Counted from the stretch's first letter, positions 27,060-36,680 are shown. The stretch: DNA of 64,000 nt from Paenibacillus tundrae (GCF_030812775.1 NZ_JAUSTI010000001.1:310001-374000), one strand, 5' to 3'. Numbers and translations: made by a program. Notes: generated from the letters alone by a model not told the origin.

Positions 27060-27660
27060 TGATCACATGGGGTTAAATGCAGGCAGGTCAGGCGTGGTTG
27101 CGTCCCAATGCTCAAGTTTCAAAGGCTGCATGTAATCCGCTTGTTGGCTAATCGTCTTATTTTAACGGTGAATCGTCCGAAATGAACATAAAATAACCCT
27201 GTTTCTTCGTCCTTACGGCACAACACTTACTCATGATCCACTCCATTCAACCTCCGCGAAGTGCAACTCAAGATAACAATCCATTCAACGTAAGCACATA
27301 ATCAATTCTCCCTATCCAATTGTACTGAGTGACCAATCGAGGATAAGCATTGGAGAATAAAAGAAGACCCGATAGAGGCTGCAGAAGACAACCATACCAT
27401 CGGGCATACTTTCAAAATATAACTTAGCATGTCTTCGTGTAGCCATGCCGCACAACACAGATACATACCTGTGCATACGAATGGCTATAGCTCATGTAAT
27501 TACTTATACAACCGAGCACAGCTATGCAAATTTACCACATGAGCTAACTCATGACTTCATTCCAAAGTTTCAAGACAATGAAGCATAGCATTTCATTTCA
27601 TAGCAGCTCACCCAAAAGTAATTCATCCCAAAAGGACATCATCCAAAAGTAAAAAAAATC
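27060..27660. other. 600-base intergenic region between pectate lyase and catalase genes
   Basis: No credible coding region. The left end is the upstream region of the pectate lyase gene. A weak hairpin CCCGAT (27368-27373) / ATCGGG (27399-27404) whose minus-strand product runs into TCTTCTTTTATT could terminate the catalase transcript. Nothing else recognised. Confidence 0.4.
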
Positions 27661-29253
27661 TTAATATCCGTCCGTCTCCCGACTGCGTTGCTTCGCTTCC
27701 TCCACACTCGGTTCATGCTTGGGTTGTACTGTTGCACTATCGTCTGTTGTTACAGATGCCAGCCCTTCGGCCACACGTCGCCCGTAATCGCGATCCGCTT
27801 GGGTAAAGTGAGAGATCATACGCTCCCGGATATCCGGTTTGCATTTTGCCAACGCACCCACCATGTTGCTGATCAACTCATCCCGCTCCCAATCCTCGAA
27901 TGCTCGGTACGTATCGCCTGCCTGTCCGAAGTCATTGGTACGCTCAATCTTCTCGTGAACCAGTCTACCTTCCACTAATGGCTCATGATCCTTACCACGC
28001 GGAGTAGCTTCCTTCAATCCACCAAGCGAGGAAGGCTCGTAATTTACATGCGGATTCTGACCTGGTGCACGATCCACCTTATATTGCATCTGCCCGCCAC
28101 TTTGATTGGTCGCAACCCGATTTTTTGGTGCATTCACAGGCAACTGTAGATAATTTGCACCTACCCGGTGACGTTGCGTATCCGAATAGGAGAAGGTACG
28201 ACCTTGCAGCAGCTTGTCATCCGAGAAATCAAGTCCATCCACCAGAACACCTGTGCCGAATGCGGCTTGTTCTACTTCATTGAAATAATCCTCGGGATTG
28301 CGATTGAGCGTCATTTTGCCTACAGGTAAAAAAGGAAATTGATCCTGCGGCCATAGCTTGGTAGGGTCGAGCGGATCGAAGTCCAGCTCTGGATGCTCTC
28401 CATCCTCCATCACTTGTACGTTCAATTCCCATTCGGGATAGTCTCCTTGTTCGATGGCATGGTACAGATCCAATGTTGCGTGGTTGAAATTCTGACCTTG
28501 AATCTCGCTGGCGTCTTTTTGCAGCAGGTTGCGTATGCCTTGTTTGAGCGGTTCCCAGTGGTATTTGATGAGCACGCCCGTGCCTTCTTCATTCACCCAC
28601 TTGTATGTATTGACACCTGATCCTTGCATTTGCCGGTAATTAGCCGGAATGCCCCAGGGGGAGAAGAGGAATGTCACCATATGCGTAGCCTCAGGACTAA
28701 GTGACACAAAATCGAAAAAACGCTCCATATCTTGTGCATTGGTCAGTGGATCGGGTTTAAAAGCATGAACCATGTCTGGGAATTTGAGTGGATCCCGAAT
28801 GAAGAAAATTTTGAGATTGTTACCGACGAGATCCCAGTTGCCATCTTCCGTATAAAATTTGACAGCAAAGCCGCGCGGATCACGCAGCGTCTCGGGAGAA
28901 TGCCCGCCGTGGATGACGGTTGAGAAGCGAACGAACACAGGGGTTTCTTTGCCTTTTTCCTGAAATAGGCGTGCCCGTGTGTACTTCGATACCGGTTCAT
29001 TTCCTGCCGTTCCATACGCTTCGAATACACCATGAGCCCCAGCACCGCGGGCATGTACGACCCGTTCCGGGATGCGTTCCCGGTCGAAGTGTGTAATCTT
29101 TTCAAGAAAGTGATAGTTCTCCAGCGTCGTTGGTCCTCTGCTGCCAACCGTGCGTACATTCTGATTATCTGTGATGGGGTGACCCTGTCGATCTGTTAAT
29201 GTGTCCGAGGCCTTGTCTGGGGAATGCTCGGATGGTGAAGAATGGTTATTCAT
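27661..29253 (-). CDS. katA: Monofunctional heme catalase
   Basis: Dismutates hydrogen peroxide in the cytoplasm. Family signatures: distal His in [30 protein letters not shown], the [18 protein letters not shown] segment, and the proximal heme-ligand Tyr in [14 protein letters not shown]. 530 residues, a small-subunit (clade 3-like) catalase with a polar C-terminal extension ([15 protein letters not shown]). AAGGCGG precedes the ATG. Divergent from the helicase gene with a 166-base shared spacer; I looked for a PerR operator there and saw no convincing match. Confidence 0.93.
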   Translation of the reverse strand: MNNHSSPSEHSPDKASDTLTDRQGHPITDNQNVRTVGSRGPTTLENYHFLEKITHFDRERIPERVVHARGAGAHGVFEAYGTAGNEPVSKYTRARLFQEKGKETPVFVRFSTVIHGGHSPETLRDPRGFAVKFYTEDGNWDLVGNNLKIFFIRDPLKFPDMVHAFKPDPLTNAQDMERFFDFVSLSPEATHMVTFLFSPWGIPANYRQMQGSGVNTYKWVNEEGTGVLIKYHWEPLKQGIRNLLQKDASEIQGQNFNHATLDLYHAIEQGDYPEWELNVQVMEDGEHPELDFDPLDPTKLWPQDQFPFLPVGKMTLNRNPEDYFNEVEQAAFGTGVLVDGLDFSDDKLLQGRTFSYSDTQRHRVGANYLQLPVNAPKNRVATNQSGGQMQYKVDRAPGQNPHVNYEPSSLGGLKEATPRGKDHEPLVEGRLVHEKIERTNDFGQAGDTYRAFEDWERDELISNMVGALAKCKPDIRERMISHFTQADRDYGRRVAEGLASVTTDDSATVQPKHEPSVEEAKQRSRETDGY

Positions 29254-29419
29254 GGAGCACCGCCTTTCCTTAAGATGGATTCCTCTATATATTTTCCCTC
29301 TTAGCTCGTTCTATGCATGATATCTACCAAAAAAAGCTTGTCACTCACTTTATGGTGTGAGATAATTAACTTTTGCCCTATGGACGGTTTTTAGATAAAA
29401 ATGCACCACCTATATAAGA

Positions 29420-31402
29420 ATGGAGGCTGACCTAGGATTGTCTACACAACGTTATCCTTTTGCGTATGATCCGGCAGAACCTTTTGTATCCCGTCTGGGA
29501 GAATGGGTTGCCGATGTTTTCTATGATATTTTGCCTGAGTCCGGTTTCGAGGTGCGGGATGAACAGATTTTTATGGCATACCAACTCGAACGGGCTTATG
29601 GAGATAAAAAGACAATTATGGCAGAGGCCGGTGTTGGAACAGGGAAGACGTTAGTTTATCTGCTCTATGCGGTCTGTTATGCACGTTATACGGGGAAACC
29701 AGCGGTGATTGCTTGTGCCGATGAGTCCTTGATTGAACAACTCGTAAAACCAGGTGGAGATATTGCGAAGCTGGCAGAGCATTTGGATCTGCAAGTGGAT
29801 GCACGTCTAGGTAAATCCCCTGATCAATATGTATGTTTGAACAAATTAAGTGCAGTACGATTCGCGGATGAAGATGCGCAGGTGATCGAAGAAGTGCACG
29901 AGAGTCTACCGGACTTTGTGAATTCTCCCGGAACACTTCAAGCATTCCATCCGTATGGGGATCGGAAGCAATACCCACATCTGAACGATCGTCAGTGGAA
30001 CAAAATCAACTGGGATCCGTTCCAGGATTGTTTTGTATGTCCGAAAAGACAACGTTGCGGCCTGACGCTATCACGCGATCATTACCGTCGTTCCAAAGAC
30101 ATCATTATCTGTTCCCATGATTATTACATGGAGCATGTGTGGACCTATGAAGCGCGCAAGCGTGAAGGACAATTGCCACTGCTTCCGGATCATAGCTCGG
30201 TTGTATTTGATGAAGGGCACTTGCTCGAAGAAGCGGCTCTGAACGCACTGAGCTACAAATTGAAACATCGTATCTTTGAAGAGTTGGTTACTCGCTTGCT
30301 TGAAGGTGAGATTCGTGAATCCCTTGCGGAGCGAGTGGATGAGGCGATTGAGAGCAGTGAGCGATTGTTCAGACTGCTGGATACGTATACGGTGGCGATT
30401 CCCGGGTCGGAACGGAAGGAAGTTCGGATAGAACCGCCATTGCTGCGTGAGATTGAACGACTGACCAATGTGCTGGATGCGATTGGCGAGGAACTGGTAT
30501 TTGAGAGCGGGTTGTTCTCGCTGGATGGTTATCAGATGCGTGTCGTGGAAGAACATCTGGATATGATTCAGACGGCGTTATCTCTATTCCGTAAGGAAGA
30601 TGGGTACATCTGCTGGGCGGAAGAGAACGAGGATGAGACGACATTGTCCATTATGCCACGTACCGTGAAGGAAATTCTGAATGAGCGTGTGTTTAATACG
30701 GGTATTCCGATTGTGTTCTCTTCAGCAACATTATCCGTGGACAATTCATTCCGTTATGTGGCGGACAGTCTGGGTATCGATGATTTTGTGTCATTCTCGG
30801 TGGCTTCTCCATATGATTATGCGGATAAAATGCAGATGAAGATTACGGATGAAGCAACATCAGGTCACCCCGAAAACGAAAATCGTTTGCGTGACGCAGT
30901 GTCCTTGCTCCAAGCGAGTGGGGGACGTGCACTCATTCTATTCCGTACGATGGAAGAGCTGCGGACGTTTAAGCAGGATATCGTTCATGTTCCGGAGGCA
31001 CAAGGATTGCGGTTCATGTATGAAGGGGATCGAGAGATTAGTGATCTAATCGCAGCATTCCAGCAGGATGAGGAAAGTGTACTCTGTTCAGTTAACCTCT
31101 GGGAAGGCTTGGATGTGCCTGGGCCGTCATTGTCCAACGTGATGATCTGGTCGCTTCCATATCCACCGCAGGATCCTGTGTTCAATGCCAAACGAAATGC
31201 ATCGTCTTCCCCTTATGAAGAGATTGATCTTCCGTATATGTTGCTTCGTGTGAAGCAAGGTCTCGGACGCTTGATTCGGACGAGCAGTGACTCTGGTTCG
31301 GCGGCGATCCTTGATGAATCTCTGCATACCAAAAAGGAAGCCAAAGACCGCATTGCAGCTCTGCTTCCTGAAGGTGTGGAATGGACAACCTTGACCCATT
31401 AA
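29420..31402 (+). CDS. DinG/XPD-like ATP-dependent DNA helicase
   Basis: Superfamily 2 helicase: Walker A AEAGVGTGKT (about residue 68), four Cys spaced as in the Fe-S domain (YVCLNKLS, then DCFVCPKRQRCGL), DEAH-like DEGH in SVVFDEGHLLEE, motif III FSSATLS, and C-terminal LWEGLDVPGPSLSNVMIWSLPYP with QGLGRLIRTSSDSG (motif VI). It should unwind 5'-tailed DNA in repair, like DinG/YoaA. No exonuclease domain, so shorter than Bacillus DinG. The start at 29420 has no clear ribosome site; a later codon is possible. Confidence 0.87.
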   Translation: MEADLGLSTQRYPFAYDPAEPFVSRLGEWVADVFYDILPESGFEVRDEQIFMAYQLERAYGDKKTIMAEAGVGTGKTLVYLLYAVCYARYTGKPAVIACADESLIEQLVKPGGDIAKLAEHLDLQVDARLGKSPDQYVCLNKLSAVRFADEDAQVIEEVHESLPDFVNSPGTLQAFHPYGDRKQYPHLNDRQWNKINWDPFQDCFVCPKRQRCGLTLSRDHYRRSKDIIICSHDYYMEHVWTYEARKREGQLPLLPDHSSVVFDEGHLLEEAALNALSYKLKHRIFEELVTRLLEGEIRESLAERVDEAIESSERLFRLLDTYTVAIPGSERKEVRIEPPLLREIERLTNVLDAIGEELVFESGLFSLDGYQMRVVEEHLDMIQTALSLFRKEDGYICWAEENEDETTLSIMPRTVKEILNERVFNTGIPIVFSSATLSVDNSFRYVADSLGIDDFVSFSVASPYDYADKMQMKITDEATSGHPENENRLRDAVSLLQASGGRALILFRTMEELRTFKQDIVHVPEAQGLRFMYEGDREISDLIAAFQQDEESVLCSVNLWEGLDVPGPSLSNVMIWSLPYPPQDPVFNAKRNASSSPYEEIDLPYMLLRVKQGLGRLIRTSSDSGSAAILDESLHTKKEAKDRIAALLPEGVEWTTLTH

Positions 31403-31484
31403 ATAACGGCTGCTCGAATGTGGTTGAGTGAAACGGAATTGTGATTAGGTTGTTACAATTACAGATAAGTTTCTTAACAGTTTC

Positions 31485-31542
31485 AGTTCTTGTTCTCTGC
31501 GGGTTCGCGATCCGTATGAGAGCAAGGACTTTATTTATTTTT
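31485..31542 (+). terminator. Intrinsic terminator after the helicase gene
   Basis: 13-bp stem (31485-31497 with 31518-31530, two G-U pairs), GC-rich apical hairpin, then TTTATTTATTTTT. Confidence 0.8.
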
Positions 31543-32302
31543 AGCCTCGATTTTTTAATCCATTACATAGAAGGAGAACTATTCCTGAAAGGAGGAGTGA
31601 GGGCGCTGTTCATATGATAATGAACGCTTTTATTTGTTTCTGGAAGCTTCAATGTTTCTTCTAATCTTTCAGGATAAGACCAAGAAGTACCTTGCTTAGC
31701 GTCCTCGTTCCTTCAGCTCTGGCTTCAAGTCTAACGAATCCAGCTCACCTTATTGAGGTCATATCGCAGAGAGGTGAAATTTAACGAACCTCATTCACGC
31801 TATCTCGCATCAAAATAACTTTTAATCCGGTAAATCGACCCATTTCATAAAATAACGTCACTGTGATTCGTTACAAAGTCAATCTCCACAAATTGTAGCC
31901 AATAACGTGTGTCAGGTTCATTAGAACCAACGGTACATGATCAAGATTAATAGAGGATCAGCTTTAGAATGTGTAGCGAAAGTACAACAACATGGGGCTC
32001 CTTTTGTACATGTATCATGCACATTGCCATGACGGAGAACTAACCCTTTTTGAAGAAAATAGAATTGGTAATCTTTCAGAATTATATGTCATTCTGCGTC
32101 TTCCACCAATCTGCGTCCACTCTGAAAATTCATTATCGCCATAAAAAAAGTACACCCTCTAGACGTTCATTGATTAAACCCTGTTAAAATCAGAGGTTTT
32201 CTCAATGACCATTCTTAGGGGTGCATTCTAACACAGTCTGTCTTTTTTCTGTGAAAGTACGTCAATTCGCGTTTTTTTGTTATTTGTACAGATGATTGCT
32301 TG
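31543..32302. other. 760-base region without recognised genes
   Basis: No credible ORF on either strand. It holds a second terminator-like hairpin at 31605-31630 (GTTCAT/ATGAAC stem then TTTTATTTG) preceded by two unused AAGGAG-type sites. The rest is AT-rich sequence with no repeat or structure I can name. The right end is the 3' flank of cysK. Confidence 0.4.
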
Positions 32303-33253
32303 TTAAAAAATACCCATGCTAAGATACCGTTCCCCGGTATCCGGCGCAATGCAGAGCACCCGGTGCCCTGGCCCCAATTCCTTCGCGATGCGAAGGGCAG
32401 CCCACACCGAAGCGCCAGATGAAGGGCCAAGCAGTAGCCCTTCACGGGCAGCAAGCTGCCGCATCGTATCCAGTGCGTCCTCATCGGACACTTGGATGAT
32501 GGCATCCCATATGTCGGTATTGAGAATGTCCGGAATGAATCCCGGACTTGTACCGACAAGCTTGTGCGGTCCAGGCTCGCCGCCGGACAGCACGGGTGAA
32601 CCTTTGGGCTCCACTGCATAGATGCGGATACCAGGCAATTGTGTACGTAATTCTTCTCCAGTGCCTGTAATTGTACCGCCGGTGCCAGCTGTTGCGATGA
32701 ATGCATCCAACTGTCCGTCCATTTGCTCTATAATCTCAGGAGCGGTGGTGATGCGATGAATATCCGGGTTCGCCTGATTCTCGAATTGTTGTGGAATGAA
32801 GCTTCCGGGCAAGCTGGCATGAATCTCTTTCGCTTTGCGAATAGCACCAGGCATCCGCTCGGCAGATGGAGTAAGCACGACTTCTGCGCCATATGCCTTA
32901 AGAATGTTAACCCGTTCCTTTGACATATTATCAGGCATGACCAGAATGGCTTTGTAGCCTTTGGCTGCCGCGTTCATAGCCAGGCCAATTCCCGTATTAC
33001 CGCTGGTTGGCTCAATAATAGTGGCTCCAGGAAGCAACAGTCTGGCTTGTTCAGCCTGGTAAATCAGGTTGTAGGCCGCACGATCCTTAACACTGCCACT
33101 AGGGTTGAAATACTCCAGTTTAACGTATACCTCGGCAGAATCGCTGCCCGTGAGCCGGCTCAGCTTGACAGCAGGGGTGTTACCGATGAGCTCGGTGACA
33201 TCGGCGGCAATGCCTGTATATTTTTTTGATGGTTGTATAGAGTTTGAATCCAT
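32303..33253 (-). CDS. cysK: Cysteine synthase (O-acetylserine sulfhydrylase)
   Basis: PLP enzyme joining sulfide with O-acetylserine. The PLP lysine lies in GSVKDRAAYN, the substrate loop is EPTSGNTGIGLA, the phosphate-binding loop is TAGTGGTITGTGEEL, and the C-terminal GPSSGASVWAAL is conserved. The N-terminus carries about 15 extra residues before the usual VTELIGNTP. AAGGAG precedes the ATG. It is a single gene. The 337-base upstream spacer contains TTATTGGAAT (33381-33390), weakly similar to a CymR operator; I do not claim it firmly. Confidence 0.9.
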   Translation of the reverse strand: MDSNSIQPSKKYTGIAADVTELIGNTPAVKLSRLTGSDSAEVYVKLEYFNPSGSVKDRAAYNLIYQAEQARLLLPGATIIEPTSGNTGIGLAMNAAAKGYKAILVMPDNMSKERVNILKAYGAEVVLTPSAERMPGAIRKAKEIHASLPGSFIPQQFENQANPDIHRITTAPEIIEQMDGQLDAFIATAGTGGTITGTGEELRTQLPGIRIYAVEPKGSPVLSGGEPGPHKLVGTSPGFIPDILNTDIWDAIIQVSDEDALDTMRQLAAREGLLLGPSSGASVWAALRIAKELGPGHRVLCIAPDTGERYLSMGIF

Positions 33254-33590
33254 AAGTACAACTCCTTGCTTGATAAGACGTTGGGATATCGAGAAATAAA
33301 TGTCATTCCACTAGTTAAGTCTGTCCGCCAATAAGTTGATGGGTTTGTTGTTTTGCCCACAAACGATTTGAATTCATGTCTTATTGGAATGGTTGGATAT
33401 GTTCTATTTCCATCTTAATGAAAGCGACCTTGAGAGGTCAACCTATTCGGCTAAACGAGTTAAGTCGAGCTGAAGCCTCAAGAAAGGGGAGAAGCGTATG
33501 AAACGGTACGTGTAAAGGGAAAAGAAGGACAGGTGGGCAGATCCCCTGTTATTAAAATGTCGAGAAAATCTACCCTCTTGTATGTATACA
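33254..33590. other. Upstream spacer of cysK
   Basis: No ORF, no T-box or SAM riboswitch core found on the minus strand. Only the weak CymR-like motif near 33381-33390 is worth mention. Confidence 0.3.
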
Positions 33591-33974
33591 TCAAGATTGT
33601 GTGAGATCCGTTTGCAGATGGCGGCTGAGCTCCTTTTTCACTTCATTGCGTGCAAATGTCCATAACATATAGAACCGTTGCCAGTATCCTCTACATAGAT
33701 ACACAGTTTCGATCCCCTCAGCTTGCCTTTTTTCCTCTAGCACTTTCACTCCGCGTGTTCTCATCTGTTGACGAAGCTGTAGCATCTCCTGAAGTACATT
33801 ATTCTGAATGTTTGTTAACGAGAGGATGTATACCTCGGGCATCTTCAGCAGTAACGTATCTAGTGTGTGAATATCTCGTTCAAGTACATCAAGAAGCAAT
33901 GTGCGAACAACGAGACCTTTAATTAGACGGTGATCCTCATCCGCAGGGGATGGGGCGGAAGGAGAGGATGACAT
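33591..33974 (-). CDS. Hypothetical helical protein
   Basis: 127 residues, AAGGAAGTG before the ATG. A proline/serine-rich start is followed by a long helix-rich body: GLVVRTLLLDVLERDIHTLDTLLLKMPEVYI, NNVLQEMLQLRQQMRTRGVKVLEEKR, and a C-terminal YLCRGYWQRFYMLWTFARNEVKKEL. No membrane segment or known domain. The pattern of a helical bundle ending in an aromatic-rich helix is seen in small uncharacterised Bacillales proteins. Function unknown. Confidence 0.6.
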   Translation of the reverse strand: MSSSPSAPSPADEDHRLIKGLVVRTLLLDVLERDIHTLDTLLLKMPEVYILSLTNIQNNVLQEMLQLRQQMRTRGVKVLEEKRQAEGIETVYLCRGYWQRFYMLWTFARNEVKKELSRHLQTDLTQS

Positions 33975-34445
33975 AAGTTCACTTCCTTATCCTATAATTG
34001 GAATTTTTCATTTACAGAACGTATGTTCTTATATTATAATCAATATATGCAATATAGATACGTATTACAACAGAGAATTATTGGAAGCAGGCAGACATGA
34101 TGGATAGCTGTGGAGATCTGACTGAATGTGCACGAGTCCATTAGATGCTAATTGGGAGATAAGAGAAACGGACAGGCTCACTCCAAAATAAGGTATAATT
34201 TTGGCGTACAGAAGGAAACATAAGGGCATGAGCAACTTGGGGCTGCTGATGTTTAACAGGTTTTTTAAATTAATGGAGTAGATTAACAGGTGAAAGCAGT
34301 ACTATTTGAAATGATATAGCGATATAGAAATAACCATAGGAACATTAGAAACAAACGAACACTTCGAAATGAAACAAGGATGATTCGATGAGGAATCCAG
34401 ATACGGTGAGATTTCGTTAAGCTCCTGAAGTCGTAGGTTGTAAGC
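33975..34445. other. 470-base intergenic region
   Basis: AT-rich, no coding region recognised. No promoter or repeat that I can defend. Confidence 0.3.
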
Positions 34446-34477
34446 AATAAAAAAAGCCCTGCCTTGGGCGGCAGAGC
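34446..34477 (-). terminator. Intrinsic terminator of the TIR operon
   Basis: Minus-strand stem GCTCTGCC/GGCAGGGC (34456-34463 with 34470-34477, one mismatch) followed by seven T. Next to it, 34487-34506 is a perfect 7-bp palindromic hairpin (ACTGCCG/CGGCAGT). Confidence 0.8.
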
Positions 34478-34550
34478 CTCTGTAATACTGCCGATTCAGC
34501 GGCAGTCAGATGATATGTTCGGACTTGAATACAATGCTACAAGCGAAGGT

Positions 34551-34784
34551 TTAAGCAAGATATTGTGGTTTCTCGTAAAGAGCTTCTTTTTCCAAAATGA
34601 CCTTATAAGGTCGTTCTTTACCCTTCAGAGAAGGACCAATTGTAATGAGTGGCACGGCCGGTTTGTGAAAACGTTCCTCTTCCTTAGGTTCCGGAACCGG
34701 TCGTGATGATTCTGGCGCAGAACTGAGGCGTACCTTTTTCTCGCTGCCCCAGCGCTTGCTTATTTTTTTCATTTCCGGTCTCAT
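34551..34784 (-). CDS. Small basic protein translationally coupled to the TIR gene
   Basis: 77 residues, rich in Lys, Arg, Pro and Glu (KKISKRWGSEKKVRL, RPVPEPKEEERFHKP, SLKGKERPYKVILEKEAL), probably largely disordered. Its ATG overlaps the TIR stop codon (ATGA, 34781-34784), so it is co-translated. It lies between the TIR gene and the operon terminator. No family recognised. It may bind, regulate or deliver the TIR protein, or it may be a small conserved protein unrelated in function. Confidence 0.6.
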   Translation of the reverse strand: MRPEMKKISKRWGSEKKVRLSSAPESSRPVPEPKEEERFHKPAVPLITIGPSLKGKERPYKVILEKEALYEKPQYLA

Positions 34785-35818
34785 TCCGGGTCGCCTCCTA
34801 ACAAATCGTTGATGGCGTTGAACAGTTGACGGTTCTGAAGGTCAATCTGCTGGAATACCGCCTCATCCGCTTCAATATGGCCAATGATATGCACCGTAAT
34901 GACATACCTCTTGGCTACAGGATAGCATAGCAGATATTCTTTCTCAAGGTAATCGTCGTATAGATTGATTTTGATTTTATTTTCGCGGTAAGAATCAATG
35001 ACGAGTATTCGTTTTGGATCATCAGGTGGTTTGTCATCATTAGCAGATAGGTCATATCTTCTTCCCGGTTCCCCAACATTACCACATAATTGCTCGATAT
35101 AACCACGGTCATCTGTACGGTAGATGGCTGTACCTCTAACAGCGAATGGAGATTGAGATACAAAGGCAGTTCGCAGTGCGTCGCTCATTCGCTCCAGCAT
35201 TTTGTCATCTGCTCTGCGGGTGCGCAGCAATTCCCTAAAGAATCGCAGCAGCTTGAGCAACTGCACCCGAGCCTCTCCTTCGGTTTGTTTGTGTTTCTCA
35301 ATCATTCGCTCCATCTCAGGATCGCTCCAGCGTCCCTGTTCTTCAATGCTGTCCGCAATTTTGGAACAAGCGACCGAGACGGCGGGTGCCCATTTTCCGT
35401 CTGATCGAATTTCATATACCAATGGATTTAACCCCAGTAGATCTGTAGGCATACGTAATCCTTCGACTTTCGCAGCGTCCTTGATATCTGTAATATCCTC
35501 AGGAAGAATGAAAAAAATACGTTTTCGTCCCAGACGTCCCATAAACAAACCCATTTCCAGCATTGTATTATCACGAACCGAGGCGTAGTACTTTCCACGG
35601 ATTTTGGATATATCATCTGGATGGAAAATAAAAATGGCAAAGTCGGTTGTACGTACTTCTGCTTCCAAATCATCCATGGTATAACTGCTTGGATTAAAAA
35701 CCCCAGAGTACCAAGGGGTAACCTCGGCCGAGAAACGCAAGTTTTCGTGTACTGCTGCTGCAATCGGCTTCGCTTCCAGCGAGCAGCCAATAAACACTCT
35801 TGGCTTTAACGTTTTCAT
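34781..35818 (-). CDS. Cap12/Pycsar-type TIR nucleotide-binding protein with GAF-like C-terminal domain
   Basis: Residues 5-150 match the TIR-like domain of Cap12/Pycsar effectors (PF10137-type): RVFIGCSLEAKPIAAAVHENL, TPWYSGVFNPSSYTMDDL, TDFAIFIFHPDD, VRDNTMLEMGLFMGRLGRKR with the putative catalytic Glu88, and LRMPTDLLGL. Such domains cleave NAD in anti-phage defence. A helical linker (about 170-215) leads to a C-terminal GAF-like region (FAVRGTAIYRTDDRGYIEQL, ILVIDSYRENKIKINL, YVITVHIIGHIEADEAVFQQI). No CD-NTase or cyclase gene is adjacent, unlike CBASS and Pycsar. ATG 35818 follows GAGGCGG; a TTG at 35821 is possible. It has its own extended -10 promoter. Confidence 0.75.
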   Translation of the reverse strand: MKTLKPRVFIGCSLEAKPIAAAVHENLRFSAEVTPWYSGVFNPSSYTMDDLEAEVRTTDFAIFIFHPDDISKIRGKYYASVRDNTMLEMGLFMGRLGRKRIFFILPEDITDIKDAAKVEGLRMPTDLLGLNPLVYEIRSDGKWAPAVSVACSKIADSIEEQGRWSDPEMERMIEKHKQTEGEARVQLLKLLRFFRELLRTRRADDKMLERMSDALRTAFVSQSPFAVRGTAIYRTDDRGYIEQLCGNVGEPGRRYDLSANDDKPPDDPKRILVIDSYRENKIKINLYDDYLEKEYLLCYPVAKRYVITVHIIGHIEADEAVFQQIDLQNRQLFNAINDLLGGDPE

Positions 35819-35859
35819 CAATCCGCCTCGCTTAAACGGTAGTGGGATTCAATTGTTAT

Positions 35860-35868
35860 ATTATACCA
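35860..35868 (-). promoter_or_regulatory. Extended -10 promoter of the TIR operon
   Basis: Minus strand reads TGG-TATAAT (hexamer 35860-35865), 41 bases upstream of the TIR start. The -35 is weak, as is common with extended -10 promoters. Confidence 0.5.
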
Positions 35869-35975
35869 TAAAAAGCAGAGTAAGTCTGGAAAACGTCTGC
35901 ACCTGTTGCCAAATAATTAAAAATACATTTGCTACAGTGTATGTATGACGGGTAGATGATTGCTTTACTTTTCTT

Positions 35976-36037
35976 GAAAAAATAAAAAAAAGCCCCAAAT
36001 TGTCACAGATGGGTGACTGGACAGTTATATTTGAGGC
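35976..36037 (-). terminator. Orphan minus-strand intrinsic terminator
   Basis: Stem GCCCCAAAT (35992-36000) with ATTTGAGGC (36029-36037), one mismatch, plus inner TGTC/GACA; the minus-strand product then has eight T, A and more T. No minus-strand gene lies to its right, so it either ends an unannotated RNA or shields the TIR operon from read-through. Confidence 0.65.
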
Positions 36038-36159
36038 CATCGGTCATAGAATGAAGGAGCAGGTTGCACGATTAGTAAGAGAACCTAGTACTGGTGTGGT
36101 TGTTTGACGGTTAATCAAGGACAGAGCCTGCTTTATGCGTGTTTTTGCTGGGTCGGTTG

Positions 36160-36188
36160 TTTAGACCCACTCCCGTCGGTGTTATATA
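36160..36188 (+). promoter_or_regulatory. Candidate sigma-A promoter upstream of repeat copy B and yitT
   Basis: TTTAGA (36160-36165), 17-base spacer, TATATA (36183-36188). It would give a ~490-base leader that contains the family 1 repeat before the YitT gene. Confidence 0.4.
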
Positions 36189-36223
36189 ATAGAAGAACAA
36201 GCAAGTTAGCTTTGGTGTTTAGA

Positions 36224-36375
36224 CTGGAGAATGCAATACACGTTAAACGGAGAAGGCAGAAAAAATCTGGAGAAACGCAGTGCTCGCGTGTATCACCAAG
36301 ATTTCTCCCTTTAGAGAAGGGATCAAAGAAATCTGGGGGATAACAGCGATCGGAAGATTGTTCTGCCAGCGTAGT
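36224..36375 (+). repeat. Structured intergenic repeat, family 1 copy B
   Basis: Second full-length copy of the element at 9553. Stem CCAAGATTT (36296-36304) with AAATCTGG (36329-36336) encloses TCCCTT/AAGGGA; then hairpin CGATC (36347-36351), GNRA loop GGAA, GATTG (36356-36360). An upstream AAATCTGGAG (36253-36262) can pair with the same CCAAGATTT, so two folds compete. It lies in the yitT leader, same strand. Confidence 0.65.
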
Positions 36376-36680
36376 TTTTCGTGTATAGGCACTATTCGGT
36401 TTAACCAGGCACAGCTAACCAACAAAAGATAGAAAGGATCAGGATACCATGAGTTCCCGAAGGACAATCTCCCCAAGGACGATCTGGAAACGTTACGATC
36501 TCTCATACACATAGCGCCCCTTGTAGAGTAAACCAACCGTAGAAAAAAACGGCTGACTCTGCGAAAGAGGGGATTGGAAATGAAGATTCGAAGGACATAT
36601 ACGATGATTTCTTCCAGGCTTGCCTTTTGCAGGGTACGGTCGGTCTAAAAAACCAACCTACAAACTGCGAGGGAACCTGT

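Noticed and set aside
29256..29419. PerR operator between katA and the helicase gene
   Set aside because: No stretch matches TTATAATNATTATAA well enough.
31613..31663. 16-codon ORF MIMNAFICFWKLQCFF
   Set aside because: It overlaps a terminator-like hairpin and its ribosome site is poorly spaced.
33254..33590. Possible riboswitch (T-box or SAM) upstream of cysK
   Set aside because: No T-box core, no S-box core and no terminator with a T run on the minus strand in this spacer.
36104..36343. 79-codon open frame on the plus strand across repeat copy B
   Set aside because: It overlaps the structured repeat and the predicted promoter, has no ribosome site and reads as non-protein sequence.
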